In this document: positions 1 to 11,200 of the stretch, in pieces | Numbering within the stretch: the first letter of the stretch is position 1 | Layout of the letters: each line of letters opens with the position of its first letter | Source: Tomocerus qinae | Lineage: Eukaryota > Arthropoda > Collembola > Entomobryomorpha > Tomoceridae | NCBI GenBank assembly: GCA_020055645.1 | Contig: CM034546.1 | Span: 51,460,001 to 51,524,000 of the forward strand | Length of the DNA stretch: 64,000 nucleotides | Direction: 5' to 3' | The notes under the pieces: generated by a model | Databases searched by the model: none | The model's input: only the letters and a program-made list of their open reading frames with translations | Told to the model about the DNA's origin: nothing | Position numbers and translations under genes: made by a program

Positions 1-1460
1 GTAAAATACCTTCCTATACTATTTTCTTCCTCATGATTAGCTTTTGTATGATTTAATTCAGGAATATCACTCACTATTGGAAAAATCTGGACGGAGCAGC
101 GGCGGTTTGCTTTCTCATACCTTGGATCTGGGATGCGAAACAACGTGCCAATGGAAAGTTTAGTTCTTCACGAAGCAAATGAACTAATCAAAGATTTAAA
201 AGAAAAATGTGGTCGTTCAATATCTACTGGACATGTTTTTACTATACCGACCATAAATAGTTTATGGAGCATTATTACTGGGGAAAAATATTCTGTGAAG
301 GATCCTAAAATCTTAAAAGTTGTAGAAAACACAGATAAGTAAAGTTAATATTTTTTTGATTTTTTCATCAATGTTAATTTTTATATTAATATGTATCTTC
401 GGATAATTTTTTTACAGATTTATATCCTCTGCTGGAGTTCAAGGAATTTACCTTTATTTTCCTAAATTGTCAAAAAGGTTTCCGAAAATATCAGGCTATG
501 AGTATTTAATGGCTAATATAAATACAGGTTTGAAATTTATTGAAGAAATAATTAACAAGCACAAAGAAACTTACCAAGAAGGAGTTCAAAGGGATTTCGT
601 AGATTGTTATTTGCAAAAAATTCAAAACACAACGGACAAAAATTCTTCATTTTTTGGAAAAACTGGAGGTAATCTAAAAATATTAATTTATATTACATAA
701 TAACTTAATTTAAATTAACGAAATCATCAAAATATAAATTTTCTAGAGGAGAATTTACAATTTAGTCTTTACAATCTCTATTTGGGTGGATCGGAGACTG
801 TATCCACTACATTAAGATGGCTTATATTCCTAATGGCCCACCATCCAGATATACAAGAAAAGCTGTACAATACTATATCGAATAAATTGAAGCCGGGACA
901 GATGCCTTCTTTAAAAGACCAACCAGAGTAGAATTTAATTGAAATTCTGACAACTATTATTTTTGTTTAAATTTACCCATTGAAAATTAAAATTAATAAC
1001 TTTCAGGTTGCCTTTTGTTAAAGCGCTAATAACGGAAGTTATGAGATATTCCTCCGTAGCTCCTCTTTCGATTTTTCACGAAGCAACTGAAGATGTCAAA
1101 TTCCGTGAATATTTTATTCCTAAAGGTACTCTGGTGATTGCTAACCTTTACGGAATTGCTCACGACCCAGAAGTTTGGGGTGATCCTGAAATATTTCGAC
1201 CTGATCGGTTTTTGATTGATGATGGGAGAAAAGTAATTGAACATCCGGCAATGTTTCCTTTCTCATGTGGGCGACGAGTGTGCCCAGGAGAATCTTTAGC
1301 CAAGGACCAATTATTTCTTTTTACAGTTAGATTATTCCAATCGTTTAAGGTGGAATTTGACCCAAACGAGCCAAGTCCACCCTTGACATATACTACTGGG
1401 TGGTCACTTGCACCTATCTATCATGAGGTGGTATTTACAACGAGAGATTTGAAAGTATAG
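1..1460 (+). CDS. Cytochrome P450, CYP2-clan-like, last four exons
   Basis: Heme monooxygenase, presumably ER-anchored. I place exons at 62-338, 418-668, 747-927 and 1007-1460 (stop TAG), all with GT-AG introns and consistent phase, giving 386 residues. The window opens with GTAAAA, which reads as the donor of the preceding intron, so roughly 110 N-terminal residues including the membrane anchor lie outside. Visible motifs in order: C-helix WTEQRRF (88-108), I-helix GGSETVS in exon 3, K-helix EVMR in exon 4 (about 1034), the FRPDRF PERF-type motif, and the heme loop FSCGRRVCPGE (about 1258-1290) with its cysteine ligand. No stop or frameshift was seen in the four exons. Heme-loop and I-helix wording point to the CYP2 clan (family knowledge); substrate and CYP number cannot be read. 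Confidence 0.9.
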
Positions 1461-1517
1461 AATACAACTAAACCTTACAATGTTAGTCCAATTCGTTTTT
1501 AGTGCCTATAGTAGAAC

Positions 1518-1542
1518 AATAAAATTTTTCTGTCTTAATAAA
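1518..1542 (+). promoter_or_regulatory. Two AATAAA polyadenylation signals of the P450 gene
   Basis: AATAAA occurs at 1518-1523 and 1537-1542, 58-80 bases after the P450 stop codon. Confidence 0.6.
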
Positions 1543-2279
1543 TTAACATCCGACTTCATCCTTTCATTCATAAAACTGACAACGACACTCTCAATGCCCC
1601 AAAAAAATTTTTCATTATTCTCACATAAAATAGGGCATTGGCAAGCCTACTTTGTATACAAAACGAATAATGGATGGCTAAATTTAGGGAAGATATAAAT
1701 TATATCTATAATATAATAAGATATAAAATAGCTCGTGCAGATCTTCTGCTTACTTTCGGAATAAATTCAAATGTGCAATGTGTATATTATCATCAATCTG
1801 ATTCACAATAAAACCTACGTTTCATGTAAATCATTGCAACGTACCTGAATAATTTTAATTACAATAACTAAAGAATATTTACTGTCAATAGTTTATTGAT
1901 GTTACATAAATGAACATGAAACCCGCGACTTATAATATTAAAGCAATAAAATACCAGCGTAGTCAAATGTAGTCACGTAGAAACTTAGATTCACTTTTCA
2001 CCTCCTCTGCAAAAGATCATGCATAAATAAATTTATAAATATAAATATAAAAAAATTTAAAATAGTAAGTTTGTTGAAAGTTTTAAACGTTGAATAATTT
2101 TTGACAAACTTCAACATTGGAGCTTTGTCATGTCGTATTACATTGCCCCTATACGTTATAAATGATATAAAGAAAAACTTACTCTGAAAGTATAAACGGA
2201 CCAGAATGTCATAGCAAGCAACTCGAGCCTTATGTTTCTTAATTATAACTTAAAGTCAAAAAAGGGACAAGAGGGATTT
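1543..2279. other. AT-rich intergenic, end of a segmental duplication
   Basis: No gene seen. From about 1880 the sequence resembles 62440-62744, the stretch downstream of the last array member, so it is the 3' edge of a duplicated block. Confidence 0.5.
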
Positions 2280-3119
2280 TTAATATATTTCAGATGTGCA
2301 GTATTTTTCTTCATATAGTGTTACAATGTTGTCATCAGAAAATCCTAGTTTTGTTATATGGTCGATGATAGTTTTAGTTTCTGCACTAGTAAAACTTTTG
2401 CTTAATGCCAAAGCATGCCACCCAATTTCTCCATTAGGAAAACAATAGACTTCCACTTCAAAGTTGGCATTATCCGTGTAGGAGATGTAAGAGTGGAATT
2501 TTCCATCTTTACAAATTGAAACAAATATTAATATTCACCATTATGCTAGTAAGCCAATTTAAAAGTTGATAGAATATTATTTAGTTTTCAATAGAATGAC
2601 AACTTACTGTACTTCGGGACATTCGGATTAGTAACGTCGCACACAAAAACTAGAGGGAAATCTTTAGAGAATTTGCAATTCCAATTTGAAGTAAGATTCC
2701 AAAACCCAAAGAATTTGCCATTGCTGTTGTTGCCAAATTCGGTTTCTTCAATCGTTAACGTTGAGCACATGCTATCAAAACTGTTCGATAATGAAAGTTC
2801 CTCTCCTTTGAGGTACTCTGCTAGATGAAGTCTCATGATGTCATTTCCCAGAATGCTGTGCAATCCCTCTGGAGGTTGTCTTGTAATTAACTATCCCAAC
2901 ATAGACAATTAAAACAATTAAAGTAAATTTGAAGTTATAATACATGGAATGACTATTGGAGAATTAAGGATTAAATACCCAATCAAAATCCGTATCATTT
3001 ATTGGCTTAGGCTCAAAGCAAAGATCAGCGATATTTTTTTGAGAATTTTTAAACGTCGTCGAACAATTCCCGAATTTCAGTAGAAGATTGAATACAACAA
3101 ATTTTAATAAAAAGTACAT
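2280..3119 (-). CDS. Secreted lipocalin-like protein, array copy A
   Basis: Exons 3119-2979, 2890-2608 and 2506-2280 give 216 residues; phases 0 and 1, all GT-AG. The start is the ATG followed by a hydrophobic signal peptide (MYFLLKFVVFNLLL...GNCS). Family plan, valid for all copies: exon 1 encodes the signal plus a short segment ending FDW; exon 2 the LHxILGNDIxRLH helix-like segment, an FGFGNLT motif and WNCxFSKDFPxxFVCD; exon 3 a YxSYTD..N....CFPNGxxGW core, a helix ending LGF, and a terminal cysteine. The exon-3 half resembles the last strands and helix of ApoD-type lipocalins (a DxxNY strand, a W at a strand end, a C-terminal helix, a late Cys); the N-terminal GxW box is not obvious, so lipocalin is an inference. 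Oddity: the first conserved mature cysteine is Phe here. Confidence 0.8.
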
Positions 3120-3244
3120 TTTGTTATTTCTAAATCTGTTCATAAATTTTCTTTGCTTTCTAAATCCAGATTGCAATTGAATACAATATTGAGATATCAG
3201 ACTTTATACTAGAAATGAATGCTCTTTCTGAAGCATATTATAAT

Positions 3245-3254
3245 GTATATATAC
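3245..3254 (-). promoter_or_regulatory. TATA box of copy A
   Basis: GTATATATAC, about 126 bp upstream of the ATG. A second, related upstream segment repeats at about 3420-3530. Confidence 0.45.
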
Positions 3255-5265
3255 CTATACTGACTAACCTACCGCAACCAAAAAAATGTCTGGAGACTAC
3301 TACGCACATTCTTGATTCTCATTGCCCAGTAATAATATGTTTAAAAATATATTATTTTTAGGTAGTAGATTATAAAAAGTTGCCATCAAGACAGTGCAAA
3401 ACTGCATACTTCAAATGGGTCTACTTTTAAAGTATACATACCTATACTGATTGACCTATTTCAACCAATAGAAACTTTGAGTACTACTACCCACATTCTT
3501 GATTCTCATTGCCTAATAATATGTACACAGATCAGATACATGTGAATGGTATATTTTTAAAATAAATTTTTATTACTACTTATTTAATTTCTTGAATAGT
3601 TTTTCCAGTATATTCAATCACAAACCAGTTTACCAGCAAGTATTTACCATCTAGCAAACATCACATTATATTCTTGATCTACATTTCAACTCCTAGAGAA
3701 GTTGCCTTCATGAAATGCCAATTGCACACAATAATAAATTTTCTCTTAAAAATAGTGCCTTAATTAACCCCTACAACTTTATATTCCTATACCTTGTATT
3801 CTGTCACACCTACTTCCATGATGCACTCGTTCTGTCTTTAAAATTCACATACAGATGCAACATTAATTTTATATAAACTAGTGGCCACCAGAATGCATGA
3901 CTTCTGTAAGGTATGTAATATTCATACAGGAAACACAATTTATTTTTTTAAATTGCAACCATTTATTTTTTTTCAAAATTGCAAACATTTAATTTAAAAA
4001 AATTGGTAACATGTATTTGTTTCAAAATTACAAACATTTATTTTTTTTTGCTTTTCACTAACACATATAGTTACATACTACGATATATAATATACAATAT
4101 ACAGGCAAGTAAATTTATTGCTCTATCTAAAACAGTGGTTATAATATATAGATTATTGGGCTGCAATTTATATGAGTAGGTAGTTTAAACAATAGTAACA
4201 TTTAATAGGAGAATAAATCAACTGAAACTACTTTTAGCTTTAACTAAGCAGTAGAGAACTAGTTGTGAGAAATTAATTCTGCTCTTGAGAAATAAACTAA
4301 AGCGTTATCTTTACACATTATCATCACTTTAACTGGCTTTTTTATCGGCTAAAATGTTTCACATCGATCGAAGGCAAAGGAAACCTGCTACAAGTTTATA
4401 CTATTTTTATTTAGAACTGGCAGTCTTCAGTTTCAGCGTATTACATCATTATCATCGGCACCGTATTTAGAAGTCGATTTCGGAGGGGGCAATGACGACA
4501 TACACTTATTTGTGTTAGGCATAATTGCGCGAAGCACGGAAAATTTTGGCTTATTTCGTCTAAAAAGAGTCAAAAATAGCCAAAACTCACGTGCGAAAGT
4601 TTTTGGTATTTTGAGAAAAAAAATTCCCTTTTCTTTGATTTCGGGGGCGACAACTGCCCCAATGCCCCCCTCAATGCAGCCTAGATTATCATTATTATTA
4701 TTATTATTATTTGTAATAAGTACTGCTGCGTACTTGTTTAAAGTTGTCTTATTATTCTTAAGGTCTGAAAAAGATAAAGAATGATACATTACATTGCAAC
4801 ACGAGTGTGATCCGCCTATCTCGGCTGGAGTTTCCCGAGATTCTACTTTAAAATACCACAGCTACCATACCGATTATACTCCGACTACTATCTAGAAATT
4901 TATTCAAATAGAATGGAATAGCAGGAACAATGTACAAGATTTATGACTGGTTATCCTCAATGAAAGTTAAATAAATAAAAATCGAATTTATTACTACTAC
5001 ACAGGTTTATTAGTCTAGGTTACGTATTAGATTTACCTACAATAGAATTCAAGAGAATAGCTTAGAATGAAATTTATGCACAAAATGTCATAGTGATTTA
5101 TCAACAGTTAGCCGACCGAAGAAGAGAAAATAATCTCTCTGCTACACTTATGAAATTATATTCCTGTTTTTAAACAAGCATTGTTCTATCAGCAATCAGA
5201 AGTTCAGATTTTTAAATCTAGTCATTTATTTATACCATTTATAGGGATGGAAATTTGGAAAATCT
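3255..5265. other. AT-rich intergenic with simple repeats
   Basis: No gene seen. It contains a degenerate tandem repeat with a unit near TTTCAAAATTGCAAACATTTA (3930-4050), an (ATT)n microsatellite (about 4691-4711), and a G/C-richer patch (4440-4680) resembling phrases around 46040-46160. ORFs in that patch have no family features. Confidence 0.4.
4691..4711. repeat. (ATT)n microsatellite
   Basis: About seven perfect trinucleotide units. Confidence 0.85.
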
Positions 5266-6138
5266 TTATTTTGCTCCAGTTGTACAAGTTTTTTCTTCAT
5301 ACATTGTTACAGCGTTCTCACTAGAAAACCCTAATGATGTTACATGTTCAATGATAGTTTTCTTTTCGGTATCAGTTAGACTTCTGCTAATTGCCGAAGC
5401 AAGCCATCCAACTTGTCCATTGGGAAAGCAATAAATCTCCACTATGTAGTTGCTATTATCCGTATAGGAGACGTACGAGTTAAAATTTTCATCTTTATAA
5501 AAATAGATTAAACATTAAGACTTTCGAAAGTATACTGTTAATGACTCTATAGTTATTATAAACAAATGGATACATTTTTGTTAGGAATTGCAATAAATAC
5601 TTACGGTATTTTGTGACACCTGGATTAACATCGTCACACACAAAAAGTAACGGGAAGTCCTTAGAGAATTGGCAATTCCAAGTTGAAGTGAGGTTTCCGA
5701 AACCAGAAAAGGATCCTATGCTTGCTTCACTATCAGTTGAAGTTGAAGTGTTCGCACCAATCGTAGCAGTTAAACAGATATCATCGAAATTGTCAGATAA
5801 TTGGAGCAACTCTCCCTTAAGAGCTTCTGCTTGGTGAAGTCGGGTAATGTCATTTCCCAAAATGGCATGCAATCCATCTGTTGCTTGTTTTGTAATTAAC
5901 TGCGTATACCAAGTCAATATTATGTTGACAGTTGTACAGTAACTATTAGAAGTAATAAAAATTTTGATGGCAATAAATAGTAAACATTAAATCATACCCA
6001 ATCGAAATCCGTAATTGGTAATGGCTCAGGTGCAAAACAGAGATTGGCGTAATGTTTCTGAGATATTTTGCATGTTGTTGTACAGTTTCCGAATGCCAAT
6101 AGAAAATTGAATATCACAAATTCTAACAAAAACAACAT
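5266..6138 (-). CDS. Secreted lipocalin-like protein, array copy B
   Basis: Exons 6138-5998, 5899-5605 and 5492-5266; 220 residues, intact, stop TAA. Signal peptide MLFLLEFVIFNFLLAFGNC. Seven family cysteines are present. Exon 2 is slightly longer than in copy A, with a Ser/Thr-rich insertion before FSGFGNLT. Closest in the window to copy I (50885-51755), with which it shares about 1.5 kb of upstream sequence. ATG chosen by the signal peptide and the conserved start in other copies. Confidence 0.8.
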
Positions 6139-6295
6139 GTTTAAAAAATTTGTAAATAAAATGAACCCTAATAATAAATGTCTATAAAGATTTTGAATCT
6201 GATTTCAAAAAAATTTGTTAAAATATTTTGATTGCGCAAATTGTTATTGCGAAGGATAAAAATGTATAGACAAGAATGCAATAACTTTTGAAGTT

Positions 6296-6304
6296 TATAT
6301 ATAC
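6296..6304 (-). promoter_or_regulatory. TATA box of copy B
   Basis: GAAGTTTATATATACC context, about 160 bp upstream of the ATG; the same context precedes copies G and I. Confidence 0.5.
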
Positions 6305-6818
6305 CACATCGGGAAGTAAAAATGTAAATGTAAAACCATCAGACCTCTGAAAACATTGTTGATTTTTATTAAGTACAAATTAATATCTTACAATGAGTAA
6401 TTAAAAGCATCCAATCTTTTTAATCATTGCACATGCATTTCCTTTAATACTATTCTACCTAAAACCTGAATGTGCGTGTCTTGTAAATGGTCACACTAAG
6501 ATCATCTTTTTGATTTTCATCTCACTAAGCTCACCACCTTTAATGAAAACATATTATTAAATTTAGTTTTATGCATTGCTCTAAGTTAGTAAATCAAACA
6601 ACATTTAAATAAATAAATACTCTATGTAAAACATTTAGTACTCAATTGGTCTAAAAAAACTAATAGAAAACAAGGTACTTTGGTCCAAGCTTTGTGATAC
6701 GGGGCAGATGAGGTAATCATTGTTCTGCAGAGTGAATACTTTATTAAAGCATTAGTCAGTGGTTAAAATGGCAGTCAAAAAACAATAGTAGTCAAACTAA
6801 AACGTCGGTTTAAAAAAA

Positions 6819-7163
6819 TTAGCCAATTTGGCCATCACATAATGTACTTTTATACAGGGTGGCAACCATTGTCGAAACCCCTGTATTAAGAAATGTCTGT
6901 AAACTGATTTCCATTTCGTTTTCCATAAACCAGCCAAAATCAAAACATTTATACTGAAAATTTTTAAAAACGAAGTCATACATGCCCTCGACACAAGTCA
7001 AGAATCGAGGGCGCTGAAATACAAATTTGGCTTTATTTTGAAATGAATCCAGAAATTGGAAACACGTGCTAGCTGAGGCAGCCTTGACATAACATTGTAT
7101 GCACGAAATAGCTATTGTTGAGAAAAATGCTAATATAGTACAGTACAGATAACCATCCTCCAA
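6819..7163 (-). CDS. Possible Cys-containing ORF, unrecognised
   Basis: An open frame of about 114 codons that opens with TTG, not ATG. It has a hydrophobic start, then CIQCY...STCFQF...FLTC spacing faintly reminiscent of Ly6/uPAR-type proteins, which is weak and inferred. No splice structure could be fixed and no paralogue occurs in the partner duplication. May be chance or one exon of a gene. Confidence 0.2.
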   Translation of the reverse strand: MEDGYLYCTILAFFSTIAISCIQCYVKAASASTCFQFLDSFQNKAKFVFQRPRFLTCVEGMYDFVFKNFQYKCFDFGWFMENEMEISLQTFLNTGVSTMVATLYKSTLCDGQIG

Positions 7164-7189
7164 CCCTCCTCGATATTAAATAAATCAGC

Positions 7190-7523
7190 TCTTCGTAGCC
7201 GTGCGGTTTAAAAAATCTCTTTGAAGGCTTGTTACGTATTTTTTGTTTAAAGTGCAGACATGATCTAAACCATCAAATGGAAGAAAAACGTTACAGTGTG
7301 TGTTATAAGACCTTATTGTTTGTGTAGATGCAAAAATACATCTTTACCATTTAGTCAATAAAGCAAACACTTCCATTATCCATCTAACTCATACCACCTT
7401 GAACAAAGCCTAATGTCAGTGATCATAGTTAATGCATCTGCAACTGCAATTATATGCGTCTACCTCATACCATTTTAATTAGTTTTTACTACTGATAAAG
7501 CTATTATTTACTTAAACCAAAAC
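7190..7523. repeat. Dispersed noncoding repeat, copy 1, interrupted by the BEL element
   Basis: Shares phrases such as AAAAATCTCT, CAGACATGAT and CTACCTCATACC with 46425-46800 and 52845-53240. The BEL/Pao element is inserted in it after ACCAAAAC; the repeat resumes at 22685 (AAAACATAATA). No coding potential. Confidence 0.65.
7519..7523. repeat. Target-site duplication, left
   Basis: AAAAC, matched at 22685-22689 after the right LTR. Confidence 0.8.
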
Positions 7524-8180
7524 TATTTCCGTATAGGTATACTTCTATTTTAGTATAATAATAATTTATACCACTTGCTGACTATTTCTGCACCTACCGC
7601 AATATACGTATATTTATATAGCAATTATCGATGCTGTTTTCCTTATAGCGATAAGTATAGTCATTATTGCCCTTACGGACAGCTATTGTACATAATAATA
7701 TTGCCATACTAGAATAGGTACCTAAATGATAATAATAATATGTATGTACTTTATTTACTATTTGTAGTTTATGTAAGTTAAAATTAGATTACGTCCGGGA
7801 CGTGTGGTCCGGCTTTCCTTTCTAGTTTATAGTCTTTAAAGTTATGGATATCCGGACAGGATGATCCGGTCAAGATGTCAATAATTAGTTATAATTAATA
7901 TTCTAAGCGAAACCAATGTACTATATAAACCCCCGCACTAAATGTTAATAAACACTCTCAATTCCACATTGAAGTCGTCTCACTGTTCTCTCCTCCAGTT
8001 TATTTCTCATACACGTTCAATTCTACATTGAAATCATTTTACTGTGTCACTCTGCAAACACTCTTTCTACATACTCACCTAAATAGTTTAAGGACAGGAG
8101 TTTATCTCAATCATAAGAATTGAGGAGAGCTCCAGGTTATTTTCAGCAGTTATTTTGCGAGCTCTCCATATATCAATCTA
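7524..8180 (+). repeat. 5' LTR of the BEL/Pao element
   Basis: 657 bp, starts TATTTCC and ends ATCTA rather than TG...CA; both ends are fixed by comparison with the second copy and by the target duplication. Contains a TATA box (about 7922-7929) followed by AATAAA (about 7947). Confidence 0.92.
7922..7929 (+). promoter_or_regulatory. LTR TATA box
   Basis: TATATAAA-type sequence in CTATATAAACCCCC; AATAAA about 25 bp downstream. R would begin around 7950 (inference). Confidence 0.6.
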
Positions 8181-8975
8181 CTTGGCTCCCCTCACCAGGA
8201 ATCGAACGGAATTTCACTCTGTGTTGAAATTCTGTGCTGCAAAAGGTACTATTTGTCCCGGAAAGGATACGACCTTTTCGTTTGTGACAGATTTTCTGTG
8301 TTTTCGACTAAGCCTCCGATACGTGTCTATTTTGCCGGCTCCTACAGACACCTGCTCACATGTGTATGGTTCACTCTGCTAAAGTGTTCCTTTCGTCTCA
8401 TCCCCTTTCACACATCAGTCAGTGCTACTGTGTGTAATTCAACTGATATTTGTGCTCCGTCTACACGGACAGGCTGATTCTCGTGTTATCCAGTTCGTGG
8501 TTTGTCGCCTCTTTCAAGCCCAAACCACACAATTCCGTAACGTTATTTTTTACGCCAGCAGCCCATTTTTCTCTACGGTTGGGCTTTCCACTACAATTAC
8601 TATCTACACTACATTGAGCTCAGCTCTATTTCCTTCTGTTCGATTTTGTGTCATTCAGTTCACTGTGTGTATTAATTACTCGATTCGTTCTCCACTTCAG
8701 CGACGGTCCCACCTCGTTTTCTATACCAACACTTATTATTGTTTCTTGCTGCTGTTTCTCTTCTCTCGCTGCACGGACTCTGCATTTCTGCAATTTAGTA
8801 CTTGAATCTTGAACTTTTGTTCCGATTCCGTACCACCGTTTAAGGTCAGAATTTTTTGCCACATTTCTACCCGCTACTTGCCCACTTTTTCGGTGGCCAG
8901 GACTTGTCTTTACGACAATAGCAAATTCACCATATTAATGCTAGGGACACATAGTTCAACTATGATGTCCAACAA
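8181..8975 (+). other. BEL leader with primer-binding site
   Basis: 795 bp between LTR and gag ATG. A two-base spacer CT is followed at 8183 by TGGCTCCCCTCACCAGGAAT..., which reads as the reverse complement of a tRNA 3' half (T-arm GTTCGATTCC, then an acceptor-like stretch and CCA, with one extra base near the end). Short upstream ORFs are present but nothing recognisable is encoded; packaging signals may lie here. Confidence 0.6.
8183..8207 (+). promoter_or_regulatory. Primer-binding site
   Basis: Starts with TGG two bases after the LTR and includes GGAATCGAAC, the complement of a tRNA T-arm. The tRNA identity was not assigned. Confidence 0.65.
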
Positions 8976-11200
8976 ATGAACCCTCAAGATGACCAGCAAC
9001 CCACAAGCAGTAGATCCACTAGACAGCAAGGCCCAGCCAAACTCCCTCCTACCTACCACCCCGCAAAAAGTCCATTTAGAACAGCAAAGCAAGGTCACCA
9101 ACAAGCGGCAGAAAGTGCCCCCGCAGTTGTTTCTGACCAAGAATTTGAGAAACAATTTAGAAAAACTAAAAGAGACATCCTCACACCTCAACAGGGAACC
9201 TCAGACCCCCTCGCTAAAATCCCAGGTAGACGTGGTACCCAGCCAAGGTCAAAAAGTGACCGTACCACCACCCCCGAAACATCAACTAGCCACCCTTCTG
9301 AGACTTCACCGCCAAGACCGGTGCCCGTATTGCCAGGCCACCCGACACCAAGTCTGCCTCAAGACGAGCGGAAGTCACTCCTCACACAAGTCAGGCATAC
9401 GCTATTTGGGACCCCCGAGCAGTCACAACCAAAGCAAGTAGTAGCCTACGATACAACACCTCCACGATCATCTCAAAAGAGACAAAGATCTAACACCCCC
9501 TCAGATATGGACGGTTCTAATCAAGGTGAGGACAATCAAAATAACGACCCCCCTCTCAACGCCTTAGGAGGCGGAGGAGGAGGCGGAGGAGGTAATGGAG
9601 GACGCAACAATGGCAATGGAGATAGAAATGGACGAGATCGAGACCAAAGATCCCCAAACGATCGTTCTAGACGAAACTCAAGAGACCGATCACCTGATAG
9701 ATTCCCTAATGAAGAACATCAGGAGGCTAATGAGGCTATTGATTCCTCTCTATCAAAAATAGAAGCAGCACTAGAACAACATAACCAAAAAACTGAGATC
9801 CTAACCGCTATTGACACAGAAATCTACTTAGAAGACCTAAAAACGCTAAAAATAGATTTGAACAAACAGCACAAGAGTTGCTTTAAGTACTTCTCCAATG
9901 AACCACATGACTACGCTGACTTAACAGATCAAGAGAGAGCGTTAGAAACGTACAATAACTTAGAAAACAGATACATGAAAGTACTAAAAGAATTAATGGC
10001 CATAGCAAAAGTTTTATCCCCCTCCATATCAGCTTCAGCTGGAGCAGTAAACAAACTCAAGATTCCAAAATTCAGTTTACCAAGGTTCTCGGGAAAACCA
10101 GAACATTGGACAACTTTCAAAGACAATTTTGAGTCTGTAGTCATAAAACAAGCCGCCTTTTCCCCAGCAGAAAAGTTACGGTTGCTAAATGACGCGCTTA
10201 AAGACGGCACTAGAAAGTATATCAACAGTGATTTAAAAGTCACTGATGATAATTGGCCAATTGCTTGGAAACGACTGATTTCCAGGTATGACACGCCAAG
10301 GGAAATGGCACACGCCGCTTTAAGACCGGTATTGCATTTACCAACTCTCTCCATACAAACAGAAGAAGGCATTAATCGCATAGTAGATATAGCTCGGGCA
10401 TCGGAAGCCCAACTCAAGGAAATAAATACAACGGTACCATTGTACCACGTATTTTATATTCATTTCATTCTTGCAAGGTTAGATAGCAAAACCGCAAAGG
10501 CATTTAACGATTCAATTAAAACAGATGAAATTCCAACATTCGAATCATGTTTAGAATTTCTAGCGAAAAAAGCAAAGGCTATAGGATTAAATACGCAAAT
10601 TCGAAGTACAGTTCAAGGTTCATCCTCAAGGCCAAAAGATGTTAGATTTAGTCATAAATCTCGAAGAGAATCCCGTATCATGGTAGCTACTCAGGATACG
10701 GATGGAAATACTACAGATGCATATACAGATTATAATTCAGACACCAATGTCTCTGACACAAGTTACACCAGTAATAGTGTCTTCAGCGTCTCCAGTGAAC
10801 AGAAAAAACGGAGACAACCGCGAAAGAAAAATAAAGAGAAAAAGAAAACTATCAATTTCGCCAGCTCAAGGCAACCCCAAAGAAAGGAACGGCACAGAAG
10901 TCCGTCTCCTGCAGCAAATAGGAACTTCCAGAAAAATGGAAAAAATCAGCCTAAAGAGGCTACCAGAGCCCCATGCCCACTATGCAAAAGTAGCAATCAC
11001 AGGGTCCAGGCCTGCTCTAAATGGGAAGCAATGTCTCCCAGCGCCAGGAACGAATGGGCAAAAATAAACGCTCGGTGCTTTAACTGCCTTGCGAGCCACC
11101 GAGTATCCAAATGTACTAGCAAATATACTTGCATGGTGTGCCGAAGACGTCATCATACGTCATTGCACATACCCAACGAGGGACCTGGGCCTTCAAGGCC
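8976..11200 (+). other. Gag region
   Basis: N-terminal Pro/Ser/Thr/Gln-rich part with PPTY at residues 24-27, then Gly8 and an Arg/Ser/Asp-rich stretch, a helical part, the DUF1759-like core (10050-10560), a Lys/Arg-rich linker, and zinc-binding CPLCKSSNHRVQAC (from 10974) followed by CFNCLASHRVSKC and CMVCRRRHHTSLH. This is usual BEL Gag apart from the PPxY motif and long disordered head. Confidence 0.85.

Larger units (their letters stand above)
1880..3690. repeat. Segmental duplication paired with 62440-64000
   Basis: Similarity covers the downstream flank, all three exons of the secreted-protein gene and the upstream flank. Both copies share the upstream phrase ACTGACTAACCTACC and related text about 150-650 bp upstream of the ATG. 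Diverged, not recent. Confidence 0.6.
5160..7475. repeat. Segmental duplication paired with about 50880-53240
   Basis: Matching stretches include the gene, its TATA region, phrases such as AATTTGGCCATCA (about 6822 and 52432), and the dispersed repeat near 7190. The 6840-7160 part has no obvious partner. Confidence 0.55.

Noticed and set aside
4433..4789. Opposed ORFs over the (ATT)n region
   Set aside because: Low-complexity and microsatellite translation (poly-Asn / poly-Leu).
7524..8180. LTR boundaries at TG...CA
   Set aside because: The two copies and the AAAAC duplication fix the ends at TATTTCC and ATCTA; no TG...CA pair coincides with them.
8155..8862. Several ORFs in the BEL leader
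   Set aside because: No domain, start context or composition typical of coding sequence; they overlap one another in different frames.
8910..9191. Minus-strand ORFs within gag, pol and env
   Set aside because: Shadows of the long plus-strand frame.
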